Positions 35,114 through 43,976 of a stretch of 64,000 nt of DNA are shown here, one piece after another. A program made the translations under genes and the position numbers. A model generated the notes under the pieces. It searched no databases. It was not told the origin of the DNA and worked only from the letters and a program-made list of their open reading frames with translations. Each line of letters starts with the position of its first letter. The stretch's first letter is position 1. Origin of the DNA: JAQWRV01 sp045564915. Lineage in GTDB: Bacteria > Pseudomonadota > Alphaproteobacteria > Rhodospirillales > Rhodospirillaceae. The stretch covers positions 1 through 64,000 of the forward strand of contig JBJLGL010000013.1 in assembly GCA_045564915.1 (NCBI GenBank). The letters are read 5' to 3'.

Positions 35114-35668
35114 CTATTCAACGTCCGCCATGACCTGCATCTGGATGATTCGGTCTGGATAGGTCACCGTACCATTTCGGGCCGGGTTTCCCTTGCGAAT
35201 TTGATCAACAAACTCCATACCCTCGACTACATGCCCAAAATAAGTGTATTGGCCATCTAGGTGTGGAGAATCATCCAACACTAAATAGAACTGGCTATTT
35301 GCCGAATTGGGCGAGGCTGCCCGTGCCATAGACAGCGCTCCGCGCGTATGGTTTGCCGAATTAAACTCGGCCTCAAGATCAGGCAAATCAGATCCGCCAG
35401 TACCGTCACCGACCGGGTCACCTGTCTGGGCCATGAAGCCATCAATAACCCGGTGCCACGTTAGACCATCATAAAATCCAATGCGGGTTAATTCTTTAAA
35501 ACGTTCGACGTGCTTAGGTGCCAAGTCGGGCCGTAGCTTGATTGTAATTCGGCCATACTCAAGATCCATGTAAATGGTATCCTCAGGATCAAGGTCCGCT
35601 GTTTGGCCATTCGCCATGGTTGTCATCAAAATCAGGGCCCCCATCACCCATACTATTAAATTTTTCAT
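35114..35668 (-). CDS. Exported cyclophilin-type peptidyl-prolyl isomerase
   Basis: The 184-residue enzyme has a Sec signal peptide (VWVMGALILMTTMANG, cleavage near residue 22) and a complete cyclophilin domain: LAPKHVERF, TWHRVIDGFMAQTGD near 75-90, ALSMARAASPNSANSQFYLVL near 112-132, and HLDGQYTYFGHVVEGME. The catalytic Arg is the one in HRVIDGFMAQ. It speeds proline isomerisation during folding of periplasmic proteins. Homologues are common beside coaD in alphaproteobacteria. It follows coaD on the same strand with an 86-base gap. Confidence 0.95.
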   Translation of the reverse strand: MKNLIVWVMGALILMTTMANGQTADLDPEDTIYMDLEYGRITIKLRPDLAPKHVERFKELTRIGFYDGLTWHRVIDGFMAQTGDPVGDGTGGSDLPDLEAEFNSANHTRGALSMARAASPNSANSQFYLVLDDSPHLDGQYTYFGHVVEGMEFVDQIRKGNPARNGTVTYPDRIIQMQVMADVE

Positions 35669-35754
35669 GCTAAAGGCTCCGAAGTATTGAAAAGTCCTGC
35701 TTTGCTATCGGTTTAAACTTTCGCGTTAGATCGCTCAAGCCTGTATTCGCCCTA

Positions 35755-36279
35755 TCACAATTTTTTGTATGCCGTTTCGATCTGCTTTGCGATTTCCTGC
35801 GGTACAAAATGCGTGACATCCCCACCGAAGCGAGCAATTTCCTTCACAAACCGTGAGGAAATAAATTGATTATGCTCCGAGGCCATCAAAAACAGTGTCT
35901 CGACTGATTCATTTAAACGCGTATTCATACCAGCCATTTGGAACTCATATTCGAAATCAGACACTGCTCTCAATCCACGAAGTATTACGCGGGCACCCAT
36001 ATCGTCAACAAAATCCATCAACAGCTTATCAAAGGGTACAACATCAATTTTTATTTTGAATACCGCGCTACTCTGTAACGTTTCTATTTGCTCATTACAC
36101 ATCTGTACACGTTGCTCAATAGTAAACAGTGGTTCCTTTCCAATATTTACAGCTACACCGACAACTAGCCTATCTACGACCTTAATAGATCTACTAATAA
36201 TATCCAGATGGCCATTGGTGATTGGATCAAATGTCCCAGGGTAGACACCAATCAAAGTTTGATTTTCTGGCTTACCCAT
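35755..36279 (-). CDS. coaD: Phosphopantetheine adenylyltransferase
   Basis: The 174-residue enzyme transfers AMP from ATP to 4'-phosphopantetheine in coenzyme A synthesis. The nucleotidyltransferase motif [14 protein letters not shown] (T-x-G-H) is near residue 14, followed by [21 protein letters not shown] near 84-105 and the C-terminal [17 protein letters not shown] chose the ATG at 36279 because it overlaps the gyrA stop by eight bases, a common translational-coupling arrangement; a frame open to 36300 adds seven residues. It is probably co-transcribed with gyrA. Confidence 0.96.
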   Translation of the reverse strand: MGKPENQTLIGVYPGTFDPITNGHLDIISRSIKVVDRLVVGVAVNIGKEPLFTIEQRVQMCNEQIETLQSSAVFKIKIDVVPFDKLLMDFVDDMGARVILRGLRAVSDFEYEFQMAGMNTRLNESVETLFLMASEHNQFISSRFVKEIARFGGDVTHFVPQEIAKQIETAYKKL

Positions 36280-39064
36280 CACTGGCCTCTGTCTCAGCAA
36301 CCTCTTCCCGCGAGTCTAGACCAGCTTCACTAGCTTCTTTAGTAGCTAAATCTGACACGATTTCATCTCTAGCGCTTTCTATTTCTTCTTCATCCTCCTG
36401 TGGAAGATGAGCTACCGATGTAATTTGTTCATCATCTGCTGTCTGAAAAAGTGTTACTCCCTGAGTCGCACGTCCAGCAATCCGAATATCATGCACCGGA
36501 ATACGGATCACTTTACCAGCGTCCGTAATCATCATCACCTGATCCTCCTCCTCAACTGGGAAGGCCCCAACGACGCTGCCATTACGTGTGTTCGTCGCGA
36601 TCGATGTAATACCCTGCCCACCCCTTTTAGCCACTCTGTATTCATACGCAGAGCTCCTTTTTCCATAACCCTTAAGCGTTACGGTCAGAATAAACTCTTC
36701 CTGATCGGCCATTCGATGAAAAATATCCTTAGGCAGGCTACAAACACTTTCCTCTGAAGCCACATCAGCTGCAACATCATCATCGGGAGCGCGTAAACGC
36801 CGAGATTCCTTAATATAATTATCTCGCGTTTCAGTATCAAACTCGACGTGACGAAGAATGGTCATGGAAATCACTTGATCATCTTTGGCAAGCTTAATTC
36901 CACGAACCCCGACTGAAGCACGTCCAGCAAAAACGCGAACGTCAGACACCGGAAAACGGACGGCCTTACCGAAACCCGTTGAAAGTAGAACATCATTTGA
37001 TTCATCACAAACTGAAACACCGATGAGTTGATCACCTTCAGCCAATTTCATGGCAATCTTGCCATTCCTCATCACATTGGTGAAGTCTGATAAATTATTT
37101 CTTCGGACATTCCCGGAAGTAGTCGCAAACATGACGTTTAGATCACCCCAAGCCGCTTCTTCTTCTGGTAAGGGCATCACTGTTGAAATAGTCTCACCCG
37201 CCTGCAAAGGCAGAAGATTGACCATAGATTTCCCCTTTGACTGAGGTGTGGCTAGGGGTAGCTTGTATACTTTTAATGTGTATACCATGCCTTTTGTTGA
37301 GAAAAACAATAGCGGTGTGTGAGTATTAACCACGTACAGCGAAGTTACAAAATCCTCCTCTTTTGTAGACATACCTGCGCGGCCCTTACCCCCACGCCGC
37401 TGCGCCCTATACGTTGAAAGAGGAACCCGTTTGATGTACCCAGCATTAGTAACTGTGCAAACCATGTCTTCCCGCTGGATTAGATCTTCAATATCTGTGT
37501 CTAATTCTTCCTCCGAAATTTCAGTACGCCGCGGTGTTGCATACTCTTCTTTGATTTCGACTAATTCATCTCGCATAATGCCGTATAGTCGTTCCCTTGA
37601 GCGCAGAATATCCAGGTAATCAATAATCTGCCGGCCAATTTCTTTAAGCTCGCTATGTATTTTATCACGCTCCAAACCCGTCAACCGATGCAATCGGAGA
37701 TCCAGGATTGCCTTGGATTGCACCTCTGATAATTGATAGGTGCCGTCTATAACCTTCCGATCTGGCTCATCTATTAATTCAATCAGTGGTTCTACATCTT
37801 GAGCTGGCCACGCCCTTTCCATCAAGGCTGCACGTGCCGTTTGAGGATCTGGTGCTGCACGAATAAGTTTTATCGCTTCATCTAAGTTAGCCACAGCAAT
37901 AGCCAAGCCAACCAATGTATGAGCTCTATCTCGGGCCTGACCAAGCTCATAGACCGTCCGCCTACGAATCACTTCCTCACGAAAGGAAATAAAAGCGGAA
38001 ATAATCTGTCTAAGATTTAAGAGTTCTGGTCTACCACCGTTAATGGCCAGCATATTCACACCAAAACTCGTCTGCAGCATGGTGAAACGGTACAGTTGGT
38101 TTAATACTACGTCTGCCTGTGCATCTCTCTTAACTTCGATGACTACACGAACGCCAGAACGGTCGGATTCATCGCGAAGATCTGAGATACCTTCTATCTT
38201 CTTATCCCGCACCAACTCTGCCATCTTTTCAATCATTGATGCTTTGTTAACTTGGTAAGGAATTTCTGTAACGATAATCGCTTCTCGGTCCTTACCCATA
38301 TCCTCAATATCGACACGTGCCCGCATAACAACTGAACCGCGACCTGTCGCATAAGCTGAGCGACACCCGGTCTGCCCAAGAATTATTCCACCGGTTGGAA
38401 AATCTGGTCCTGGCACTAGCTCAACTAACTCAGCTTCCGACACCTCGGGGTTGTCGATCAATGCACAGCAAGCATCAATCACCTCGCCTAGGTTATGAGG
38501 AGGAATATTGGTAGCCATCCCAACGGCTATTCCACTACCACCATTTACAAGAATATTTGGATAACGCGCTGGCAAGACCTTCGGTTCAAAAACAGTTTCA
38601 TCATAGTTAGGCTGAAAATCGACTGTTTCTTTATCAATATCGTTAAGCAAACTGTGAGCAGACTTTGCTAATCGCGCTTCGGTATAACGCATCGCTGCTG
38701 GTGGATCTCCGTCCATTGAACCGAAATTACCCTGGCCATCTATCAGTGGGAGACGCATAGAGAAATGCTGCGCCATACGCACCATTGCGTCATAAATAGC
38801 TTGATCACCATGCGGATGATACTTACCCATGACATCACCAGTAATACGGGCGGATTTACGGTACGGCTTGTTATACTCAAAGCCATTCTCTTTCATTGAA
38901 AAGAGAATACGGCGATGTACAGGTTTAAGGCCGTCACGGACATCAGGAAGGGCCCGACTTACAATTACGCTCATCGCGTAATCCAGATACGAACGCTTCA
39001 TTTCTTCTTCAATTGTGACGGACGAAATATCGTGCGCCGGAGGCTCTTGGATTGTTTGACTCAA
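36272..39064 (-). CDS. gyrA: DNA gyrase subunit A
   Basis: The 930-residue subunit breaks and rejoins DNA. The start is TTG at 39064 with no strong ribosome binding site, but the N-terminus aligns with the family ([20 protein letters not shown]). The quinolone region reads [10 protein letters not shown] near residue 87, with Gln at the position of E. coli Ser83 and Asp at Asp87. The catalytic Tyr is in [10 protein letters not shown] near 125. The GyrA box QRRGGKG is near 556, and the C-terminal pinwheel repeats follow to an acidic tail. An insert of about 40 residues lies near 755-795. The end overlaps coaD. Confidence 0.97.
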   Translation of the reverse strand: MSQTIQEPPAHDISSVTIEEEMKRSYLDYAMSVIVSRALPDVRDGLKPVHRRILFSMKENGFEYNKPYRKSARITGDVMGKYHPHGDQAIYDAMVRMAQHFSMRLPLIDGQGNFGSMDGDPPAAMRYTEARLAKSAHSLLNDIDKETVDFQPNYDETVFEPKVLPARYPNILVNGGSGIAVGMATNIPPHNLGEVIDACCALIDNPEVSEAELVELVPGPDFPTGGIILGQTGCRSAYATGRGSVVMRARVDIEDMGKDREAIIVTEIPYQVNKASMIEKMAELVRDKKIEGISDLRDESDRSGVRVVIEVKRDAQADVVLNQLYRFTMLQTSFGVNMLAINGGRPELLNLRQIISAFISFREEVIRRRTVYELGQARDRAHTLVGLAIAVANLDEAIKLIRAAPDPQTARAALMERAWPAQDVEPLIELIDEPDRKVIDGTYQLSEVQSKAILDLRLHRLTGLERDKIHSELKEIGRQIIDYLDILRSRERLYGIMRDELVEIKEEYATPRRTEISEEELDTDIEDLIQREDMVCTVTNAGYIKRVPLSTYRAQRRGGKGRAGMSTKEEDFVTSLYVVNTHTPLLFFSTKGMVYTLKVYKLPLATPQSKGKSMVNLLPLQAGETISTVMPLPEEEAAWGDLNVMFATTSGNVRRNNLSDFTNVMRNGKIAMKLAEGDQLIGVSVCDESNDVLLSTGFGKAVRFPVSDVRVFAGRASVGVRGIKLAKDDQVISMTILRHVEFDTETRDNYIKESRRLRAPDDDVAADVASEESVCSLPKDIFHRMADQEEFILTVTLKGYGKRSSAYEYRVAKRGGQGITSIATNTRNGSVVGAFPVEEEDQVMMITDAGKVIRIPVHDIRIAGRATQGVTLFQTADDEQITSVAHLPQEDEEEIESARDEIVSDLATKEASEAGLDSREEVAETEASDG

Positions 39065-39448
39065 TAGTTTTCTCGGGCTCTTCTAGGACACCCTACCGAC
39101 GATATTTTGCTGCACTGCAAAAGCATTGCGAGGTATCAAAACGGTGGATGACGGTATTTAGCTTCTATGGTGTTACATCATGTTTTCTGTAACTAAATCT
39201 AGCAGACAAGACGACAAACACCAACCGCGCAGAGCGACAATTAATCCAACTTGTAAAGCCCATTTGCAGTGGCGCGATACAACAAAAAACACCCAGATTT
39301 CAGTTATTTAGCTGGTCTTCAGCAAGCTGCATGCCATAAGTGAGAACCTTGGCCAAACATAAGCGAGCTAATGGTTACTGTCTTGGCTGCGAATACCGCA
39401 GAATCGGCGAATCCAAGCTGCCAATCCTTTACTGAAAATGGCCCTATT
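39065..39448. other. Region between ssb and gyrA
   Basis: No gene over about 30 codons with a ribosome binding site was seen in these 384 bases. It probably contains the gyrA promoter and the end of the ssb transcript. I saw no clear terminator. Confidence 0.3.
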
Positions 39449-39892
39449 CTAGAAAGGGATTTCGTCGTCCATGTCACCAGGAGGGCTAGAGTCCCAACCA
39501 GCTCCAGCCGACGGTGTTGAGACAGAATTTTCGCTAGTGTCGCCCCGACCATCAAGCATGGTTAATTCGCCGCCAAATCCTTGTAGGACTACTTCGGTAG
39601 TATATTTATCCTGACCAGCCTGATCCTGCCATTTCCTAGTTTGGAGTTGACCAGAGACGTATACCTTAGACCCCTTCTTCAGGTATCGCTCAGCAATATC
39701 AGCTAGGTTGCCAAAAATCACTACCCGATGCCATTCGGTCTTCTCCCGCCGCTCTCCTGTATTCTTATCTTTCCAGCTATCAGATGTCGCTAGACTAATG
39801 TTAGCCACTTTCGTGCCAGTCTGAGTGGTTCTTACCTCTGGATCTCGGCCGAGATTCCCAACGAGAATAACTTTATTAACACTGCCAGCCAT
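39449..39892 (-). CDS. ssb: Single-stranded DNA-binding protein
   Basis: The 147-residue protein has the OB fold ([49 protein letters not shown]) and a short glycine/serine-rich linker. The acidic C-terminal tip DDEIPF docks partner enzymes. Length is normal. It coats ssDNA during replication and repair. It is transcribed leftwards ahead of gyrA. Confidence 0.97.
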   Translation of the reverse strand: MAGSVNKVILVGNLGRDPEVRTTQTGTKVANISLATSDSWKDKNTGERREKTEWHRVVIFGNLADIAERYLKKGSKVYVSGQLQTRKWQDQAGQDKYTTEVVLQGFGGELTMLDGRGDTSENSVSTPSAGAGWDSSPPGDMDDEIPF

Positions 39893-40017
39893 ATGGGGCT
39901 CCTAAGATTTTACTAGCCACCAAAATACCCGCCAATACGCACATGGCAAGGAGTAACAGCATAGACCGTTAGAGAAGACGGATCTTTTCTGCTAGAGCAG
40001 GGTTAATTAGAGCGAAT

Positions 40018-40941
40018 TCAACTTAATATTTGGGCCCCAAGGTTGCCTAGTACGCCTCTACCCTGCTCTGGTTTTAGTATTGGCTTAGACAGCTGTTTAT
40101 GGGAATGATCGACAGAGCAATCCAAAAGGACTGTTTTACCATTGACTTGCTCTGCAATCGGCACACGCTTACCACTACCGGGATCATATGTAGCACCCTG
40201 CGGGTATCGCTCTTCTGCAACAACATTTCCAGTAACCTTAAACCAGCGCCCCACAAACTCTAGGTACTGATCCGGAAACATATACACTGAAATTAGAGGA
40301 TTTGGCTTAACTAATTGATCAAATGACCTGATCGGAACGCCACCAAAGAAACACGGCATATTAAGAAAAACATTACGTGAGATCATTAAACGACCGCCAT
40401 CCCTTATCAGCGATTTGATAATTCTGAAGGCCCTGGTTAGATCCTTGAAAAGGTAATCTACACCGAAACAAAAAACGCTATCAATTTGCCGTCCTAATAT
40501 TTCGGTATCCAACTGCTCTATATCGGTATTGTGAACATCTATGTCATGATATGTATCTTGCAAAAGCTTGGCGATCGCCTCTACAGGCTCGACAGCAGAA
40601 ATAGAATTTTGATTAATACTATAATCCTGCGCCAAATAATGGATCAAAACACCCACCCCTGCTCCAACATCAAGATATTTGTCTGTTACGTTGAGTGGTG
40701 CCTGGCTTTGAAACCATTGAATAGTTTTCTTAATGCGCGGGCCGTGTGCATCTATACTTCTCTGACGATCTGTTCCCCATGATTGAACTGTATAAGTGGT
40801 CTCGGTTAAGTCAACATGGGATTCTTGACTAAGGTCTTTGAACACAACCCCACAGATAGAGCAAAAATAATACGGAGACGCTGAGGTTTCTATCTCAATT
40901 TTTTCAGTATCGCTTGAACAATAAGGACAATTCGCAGGCAT
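40018..40941 (-). CDS. Class I SAM methyltransferase with N-terminal zinc ribbon
   Basis: The 307-residue protein has four cysteines in CPYCSSD and CSICGVV (residues 5-8 and 27-30), forming a zinc ribbon as in sugar-O-methyltransferases and related enzymes. A Rossmann domain follows, with motif I LDVGAGVGVL near 89-98, acidic residue SAVEPVE, and FCFGVDYLFKD near 158. There is no signal peptide, so it is cytoplasmic and not part of the Tat-type methyltransferase family. The substrate is unknown; such enzymes often modify sugars or small metabolites. It is a stand-alone gene upstream of ssb on the same strand. Confidence 0.82.
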   Translation of the reverse strand: MPANCPYCSSDTEKIEIETSASPYYFCSICGVVFKDLSQESHVDLTETTYTVQSWGTDRQRSIDAHGPRIKKTIQWFQSQAPLNVTDKYLDVGAGVGVLIHYLAQDYSINQNSISAVEPVEAIAKLLQDTYHDIDVHNTDIEQLDTEILGRQIDSVFCFGVDYLFKDLTRAFRIIKSLIRDGGRLMISRNVFLNMPCFFGGVPIRSFDQLVKPNPLISVYMFPDQYLEFVGRWFKVTGNVVAEERYPQGATYDPGSGKRVPIAEQVNGKTVLLDCSVDHSHKQLSKPILKPEQGRGVLGNLGAQILS

Positions 40942-41078
40942 ACTTAAAACACTCAGGCAAAAGAAAGTTGAACGGCGATAATTAGCATGGTCCTGTGTCA
41001 GTAATATATTCTGGTATTGAATAGCAAATTTAATAACGAGATGAGTACACAGTATTTGTTTCGAATCTTGAAGACATT

Positions 41079-41108
41079 AAAAAAGGGCGCTACTCGAGCG
41101 CCCTTTTT
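41079..41108 (-). terminator. Bidirectional rho-independent terminator after the large TonB receptor
   Basis: GGGCGCT (41085-41091) pairs with AGCGCCC (41097-41103) with a five-base loop, flanked by six A residues on the left and five T residues on the right. On the minus strand the A-run becomes the U-tract and the hairpin follows the receptor stop by 19 bases. Confidence 0.88.
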
Positions 41109-41126
41109 ACTGGTGACTCTGTAGAC

Positions 41127-43652
41127 CTAGAAGTTATAGCTCGCCCGCACACCAATTTGCCGTTTATTTGGCAACTTAGCCTGAAGCGCATTCTCAAGAA
41201 TAAATGTGAATGGTGGTGGGAAAAATGCGATGTTAATAGTATCAAAGTCCGTAGTATTGAAGGCCGCCTTGATTGTATCGTCATTAAAGAGATTATCTGC
41301 AAAAGCAATAATATCCCAATTATCTGCTCTTAACCCAAGTCTTAGATCCGCCATCCAATACCCTGGCAGGGTAAGAATATTATCTGCAGTATCAAAACGG
41401 TTACCATTGTACTGAATGTCAGTTTCAATCAGCCAATCGATGTCACTGGTAATGGGTGCTGAATACGAAGCTCCCAAAATAAGTGAGTGTTTAGCCGTAT
41501 CTTCCAAACGATTGCCAGAACGGTCAAGAGCGCAGGTATTCACTGTGCCAACTTGCGTTTTGGTACAGGTGCCGACAGCAGCGATGACAGCTACTCCACT
41601 GCCATTTGTAATGTATCTCCCATATGTTGCGTCTGCATATGCATAACCCGCAGAGAGATTAAGGCCCTCAGTCGGCGCCCAGGCTACATCAAACTCTAAC
41701 CCTTTTACTTCAGCAGATGATGCATTAACGATCAATGTACCAGTTAAGCCATTACTGCGTAGAATTTGCGATGTGGTTTGCTTCCCAGAAAAATCTTCAT
41801 AGTAACCAGTTAGGTTGGCAACAACGCTACCATCCAGCCAAGATGTCTTCGCACCCACTTCGTAGACCCACATTGTTTCTCGCTCAAACGCAAAGAGCTC
41901 GGGATCAAAACCCCCTGATCCTGCTCCAACAGTGCTGACCCCACTTGGCTTAGCGCCCTTAGAAAGAGACGCATACAAAAGGATATCTTCACTCGCAGTA
42001 TATTCAAGTGAGAGACGCGGCGTGAAATAGCTGTCGTCATCCGTCCCATTTAAACCGGGTGTTGCTGGTGGAAATGAGTTTGCAGGCCCACCAAGCCCAA
42101 ATGTATCAATAATACGCGGACCAGAAGGACCAGTAACGAAGAGTTCCTCATCGGTGAACCGTCCTTCTACGTGAACAGTAAACTCATCGGATATATCAAC
42201 TTCAATCATACCAAAAGCTGACATATGCTCTGTATCCCGAACCCAGATATTTGGCGCAAATCCACGGTCAAAGTTAGCCTTAACTAATGGGCCACAGGGA
42301 ATAAATGGGGCAAATGGAAAAAGTTGATTATTAAGGCATGCGACATTGAATGACTGCTGGTCGACCTTCTCTTCCCAATACAGGCCACCAACCATCCAAC
42401 GCACACTTTCTTCCTGATCAGACTGCAGACGCAATTCTTGACTAAAAAGTGATGTATCTGTCACCGGTCTAAAAATTGTGCCCGTCGTTTGGTTTGCCCA
42501 GCTTCCCTTACGAGGGTTATTCTCGACAGCCTGCGATACGTCTCCATCCGCAAAATGCGTGACTGATGTTGCCGTTCCCCAATCAAGGTCCCAATCAAAA
42601 GTAGCAGCTACTCTAAAAATCTTGCGATCCGTTCCCCGGAATTCCTGCCCAGTGAGGGGATCTTCAGTAATCGTCACAGGCGGAAGACCTTTAACATCAG
42701 GAACCTTACCGGTATAAACACCTACCGACCTGACTGCTGGGCTAACAACACCATCCCTTGAAAACGGAGGAAAAGCTGGCGGGTAAGCCCCCTGTGGTAT
42801 TGGTAGACGTGTATTCTGGCCTCCATAGACAAAAGCCGGTTGTCCAATGTGATCGTCCGTATATTCAAGACGTCCATTAAAAGTTAGTTCTTCTGAAAAA
42901 TTTACGACCGAGGATAATGCAAAACCGATACCGTCATTATCTTCCAAATCGGCACCCGTCACAGAATTATCATAGAAGCCATCATGGTTCCAAACACTGG
43001 CGTTCAAACCAATATAAACCTTGTCCTCAGATAAAGGCCCATAAATTCCAACCTTACCCTCCATTTGATTGCGTTGCCCGGCTTCTAATGCAACGGTTGA
43101 TTCCCATTCATTAGTTGGCTTCTTAGTGACATAATTGATTGCACCCGCAAAAGCAGAGCGACCATACAATGCGCTCTGTGGACCTTTGACAATTTCTACG
43201 CGCTCCATATCAAACAAACGCGGGTTAATCAGCATCGATCCACCGCCTGACTGAACAGACTCACTCGTTACATCAACACCATCCAACAACAATGCTACAT
43301 TCGACCTACCACGTGTCGGAGAAAGGCCACGAATGACGATACGCATATCCTGGGGAAATGTACCCTGGTCAAAACTAACACCAGGCGTAAGGCGTGCGAT
43401 GCTGTCAAGGCTATCAAGCCCCTTTCGCGCCAAGTCATCTGCGGAAAATGCTGTGATCACCAGAGGAATATCTTGAAGAGCCTCTTCCCGTTTACGGGTA
43501 GTCACAATAATTTCTTCAATTGCCACCTGCCCAAAGACAGGAGCCGAATCAGATATCACTAGACTGGCAGCCAAAACAAGCGAAACACCACCACATTTTA
43601 ATGCTTTGTAATTCACCACTAATTCCCCCATTTTCACCACTAATTCCCCCAT
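41127..43652 (-). CDS. TonB-dependent outer-membrane receptor, large
   Basis: The 841-residue receptor has a signal region (LVLAASLVISDSAPVFGQ), a likely TonB-box segment EEIIVTTRKREE, and a plug domain (PLVITAFSADDLARKGLDSL, IRGLSPTRGRSNVALLLDGVDV, VEIVKGPQSALYGRSAFAGAINY). The barrel follows, to the terminal Phe (IGVRASYNF). It belongs to the TonB receptor group common in sphingomonad- and marine-type alphaproteobacteria, with substrates ranging from plant compounds to complex carbohydrates. A 21-base tandem copy at the start gives two in-frame ATGs (43652 and 43631); 43631 probably starts the normal protein. It is followed by a strong terminator. Confidence 0.93.
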   Translation of the reverse strand: MGELVVKMGELVVNYKALKCGGVSLVLAASLVISDSAPVFGQVAIEEIIVTTRKREEALQDIPLVITAFSADDLARKGLDSLDSIARLTPGVSFDQGTFPQDMRIVIRGLSPTRGRSNVALLLDGVDVTSESVQSGGGSMLINPRLFDMERVEIVKGPQSALYGRSAFAGAINYVTKKPTNEWESTVALEAGQRNQMEGKVGIYGPLSEDKVYIGLNASVWNHDGFYDNSVTGADLEDNDGIGFALSSVVNFSEELTFNGRLEYTDDHIGQPAFVYGGQNTRLPIPQGAYPPAFPPFSRDGVVSPAVRSVGVYTGKVPDVKGLPPVTITEDPLTGQEFRGTDRKIFRVAATFDWDLDWGTATSVTHFADGDVSQAVENNPRKGSWANQTTGTIFRPVTDTSLFSQELRLQSDQEESVRWMVGGLYWEEKVDQQSFNVACLNNQLFPFAPFIPCGPLVKANFDRGFAPNIWVRDTEHMSAFGMIEVDISDEFTVHVEGRFTDEELFVTGPSGPRIIDTFGLGGPANSFPPATPGLNGTDDDSYFTPRLSLEYTASEDILLYASLSKGAKPSGVSTVGAGSGGFDPELFAFERETMWVYEVGAKTSWLDGSVVANLTGYYEDFSGKQTTSQILRSNGLTGTLIVNASSAEVKGLEFDVAWAPTEGLNLSAGYAYADATYGRYITNGSGVAVIAAVGTCTKTQVGTVNTCALDRSGNRLEDTAKHSLILGASYSAPITSDIDWLIETDIQYNGNRFDTADNILTLPGYWMADLRLGLRADNWDIIAFADNLFNDDTIKAAFNTTDFDTINIAFFPPPFTFILENALQAKLPNKRQIGVRASYNF
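43611..43652 (-). repeat. 21-base tandem duplication of a start codon and first codons
   Basis: Two near-identical 21-base units (43632-43652 and 43611-43631) each encode Met-Gly-Glu-Leu-Val-Val followed by Lys or Asn; they differ at the final base. The result is a duplicated start codon at the front of the receptor gene, adding seven residues if the first is used. Confidence 0.9.
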
Positions 43653-43976
43653 TTATAGCCAAAATCATACGATTCTGACCCACCCCTCTAAAACGTAACT
43701 ACCCAGTAGTATTGCATAGATTTTTTATGGGTATGTGTAGTTATTATTCAAATGACCCAAAAGATTACAGATAAAGGTTGCAATATTACCACATAATAAG
43801 GGCTTTAATGGCCAAATGGCTCAACTCAATCTGGCTAATCGCCTGTATTTTGCCTGATTATGCACCTCGAACGATCTTTTTGCGTATAACTATAGCGACT
43901 TGTGATTATATCAAATCACGCCAAAATAATTTGGTACAAATAGTGAACAGTAATCTTGAAGAAACCCTCCAAAAAG
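43653..43976. promoter_or_regulatory. Divergent region between TonB receptor and uvrA
   Basis: About 324 bases between two diverging genes. It should hold both promoters. For uvrA this would include an SOS operator if regulated as in other bacteria, but I did not find a convincing LexA site by eye. No ORF was seen. Confidence 0.35.

Noticed and set aside
40018..40941. Zinc-ribbon methyltransferase as a further member of the Tat methyltransferase family
   Set aside because: It has no signal peptide, lacks the QPGGY/YHYGTN block, and has a zinc ribbon absent from the others.
43611..43652. Tandem repeat considered as a CRISPR-like or phage element
   Set aside because: Only two units are present without spacers, and both are coding; no CRISPR array was seen anywhere in the window.
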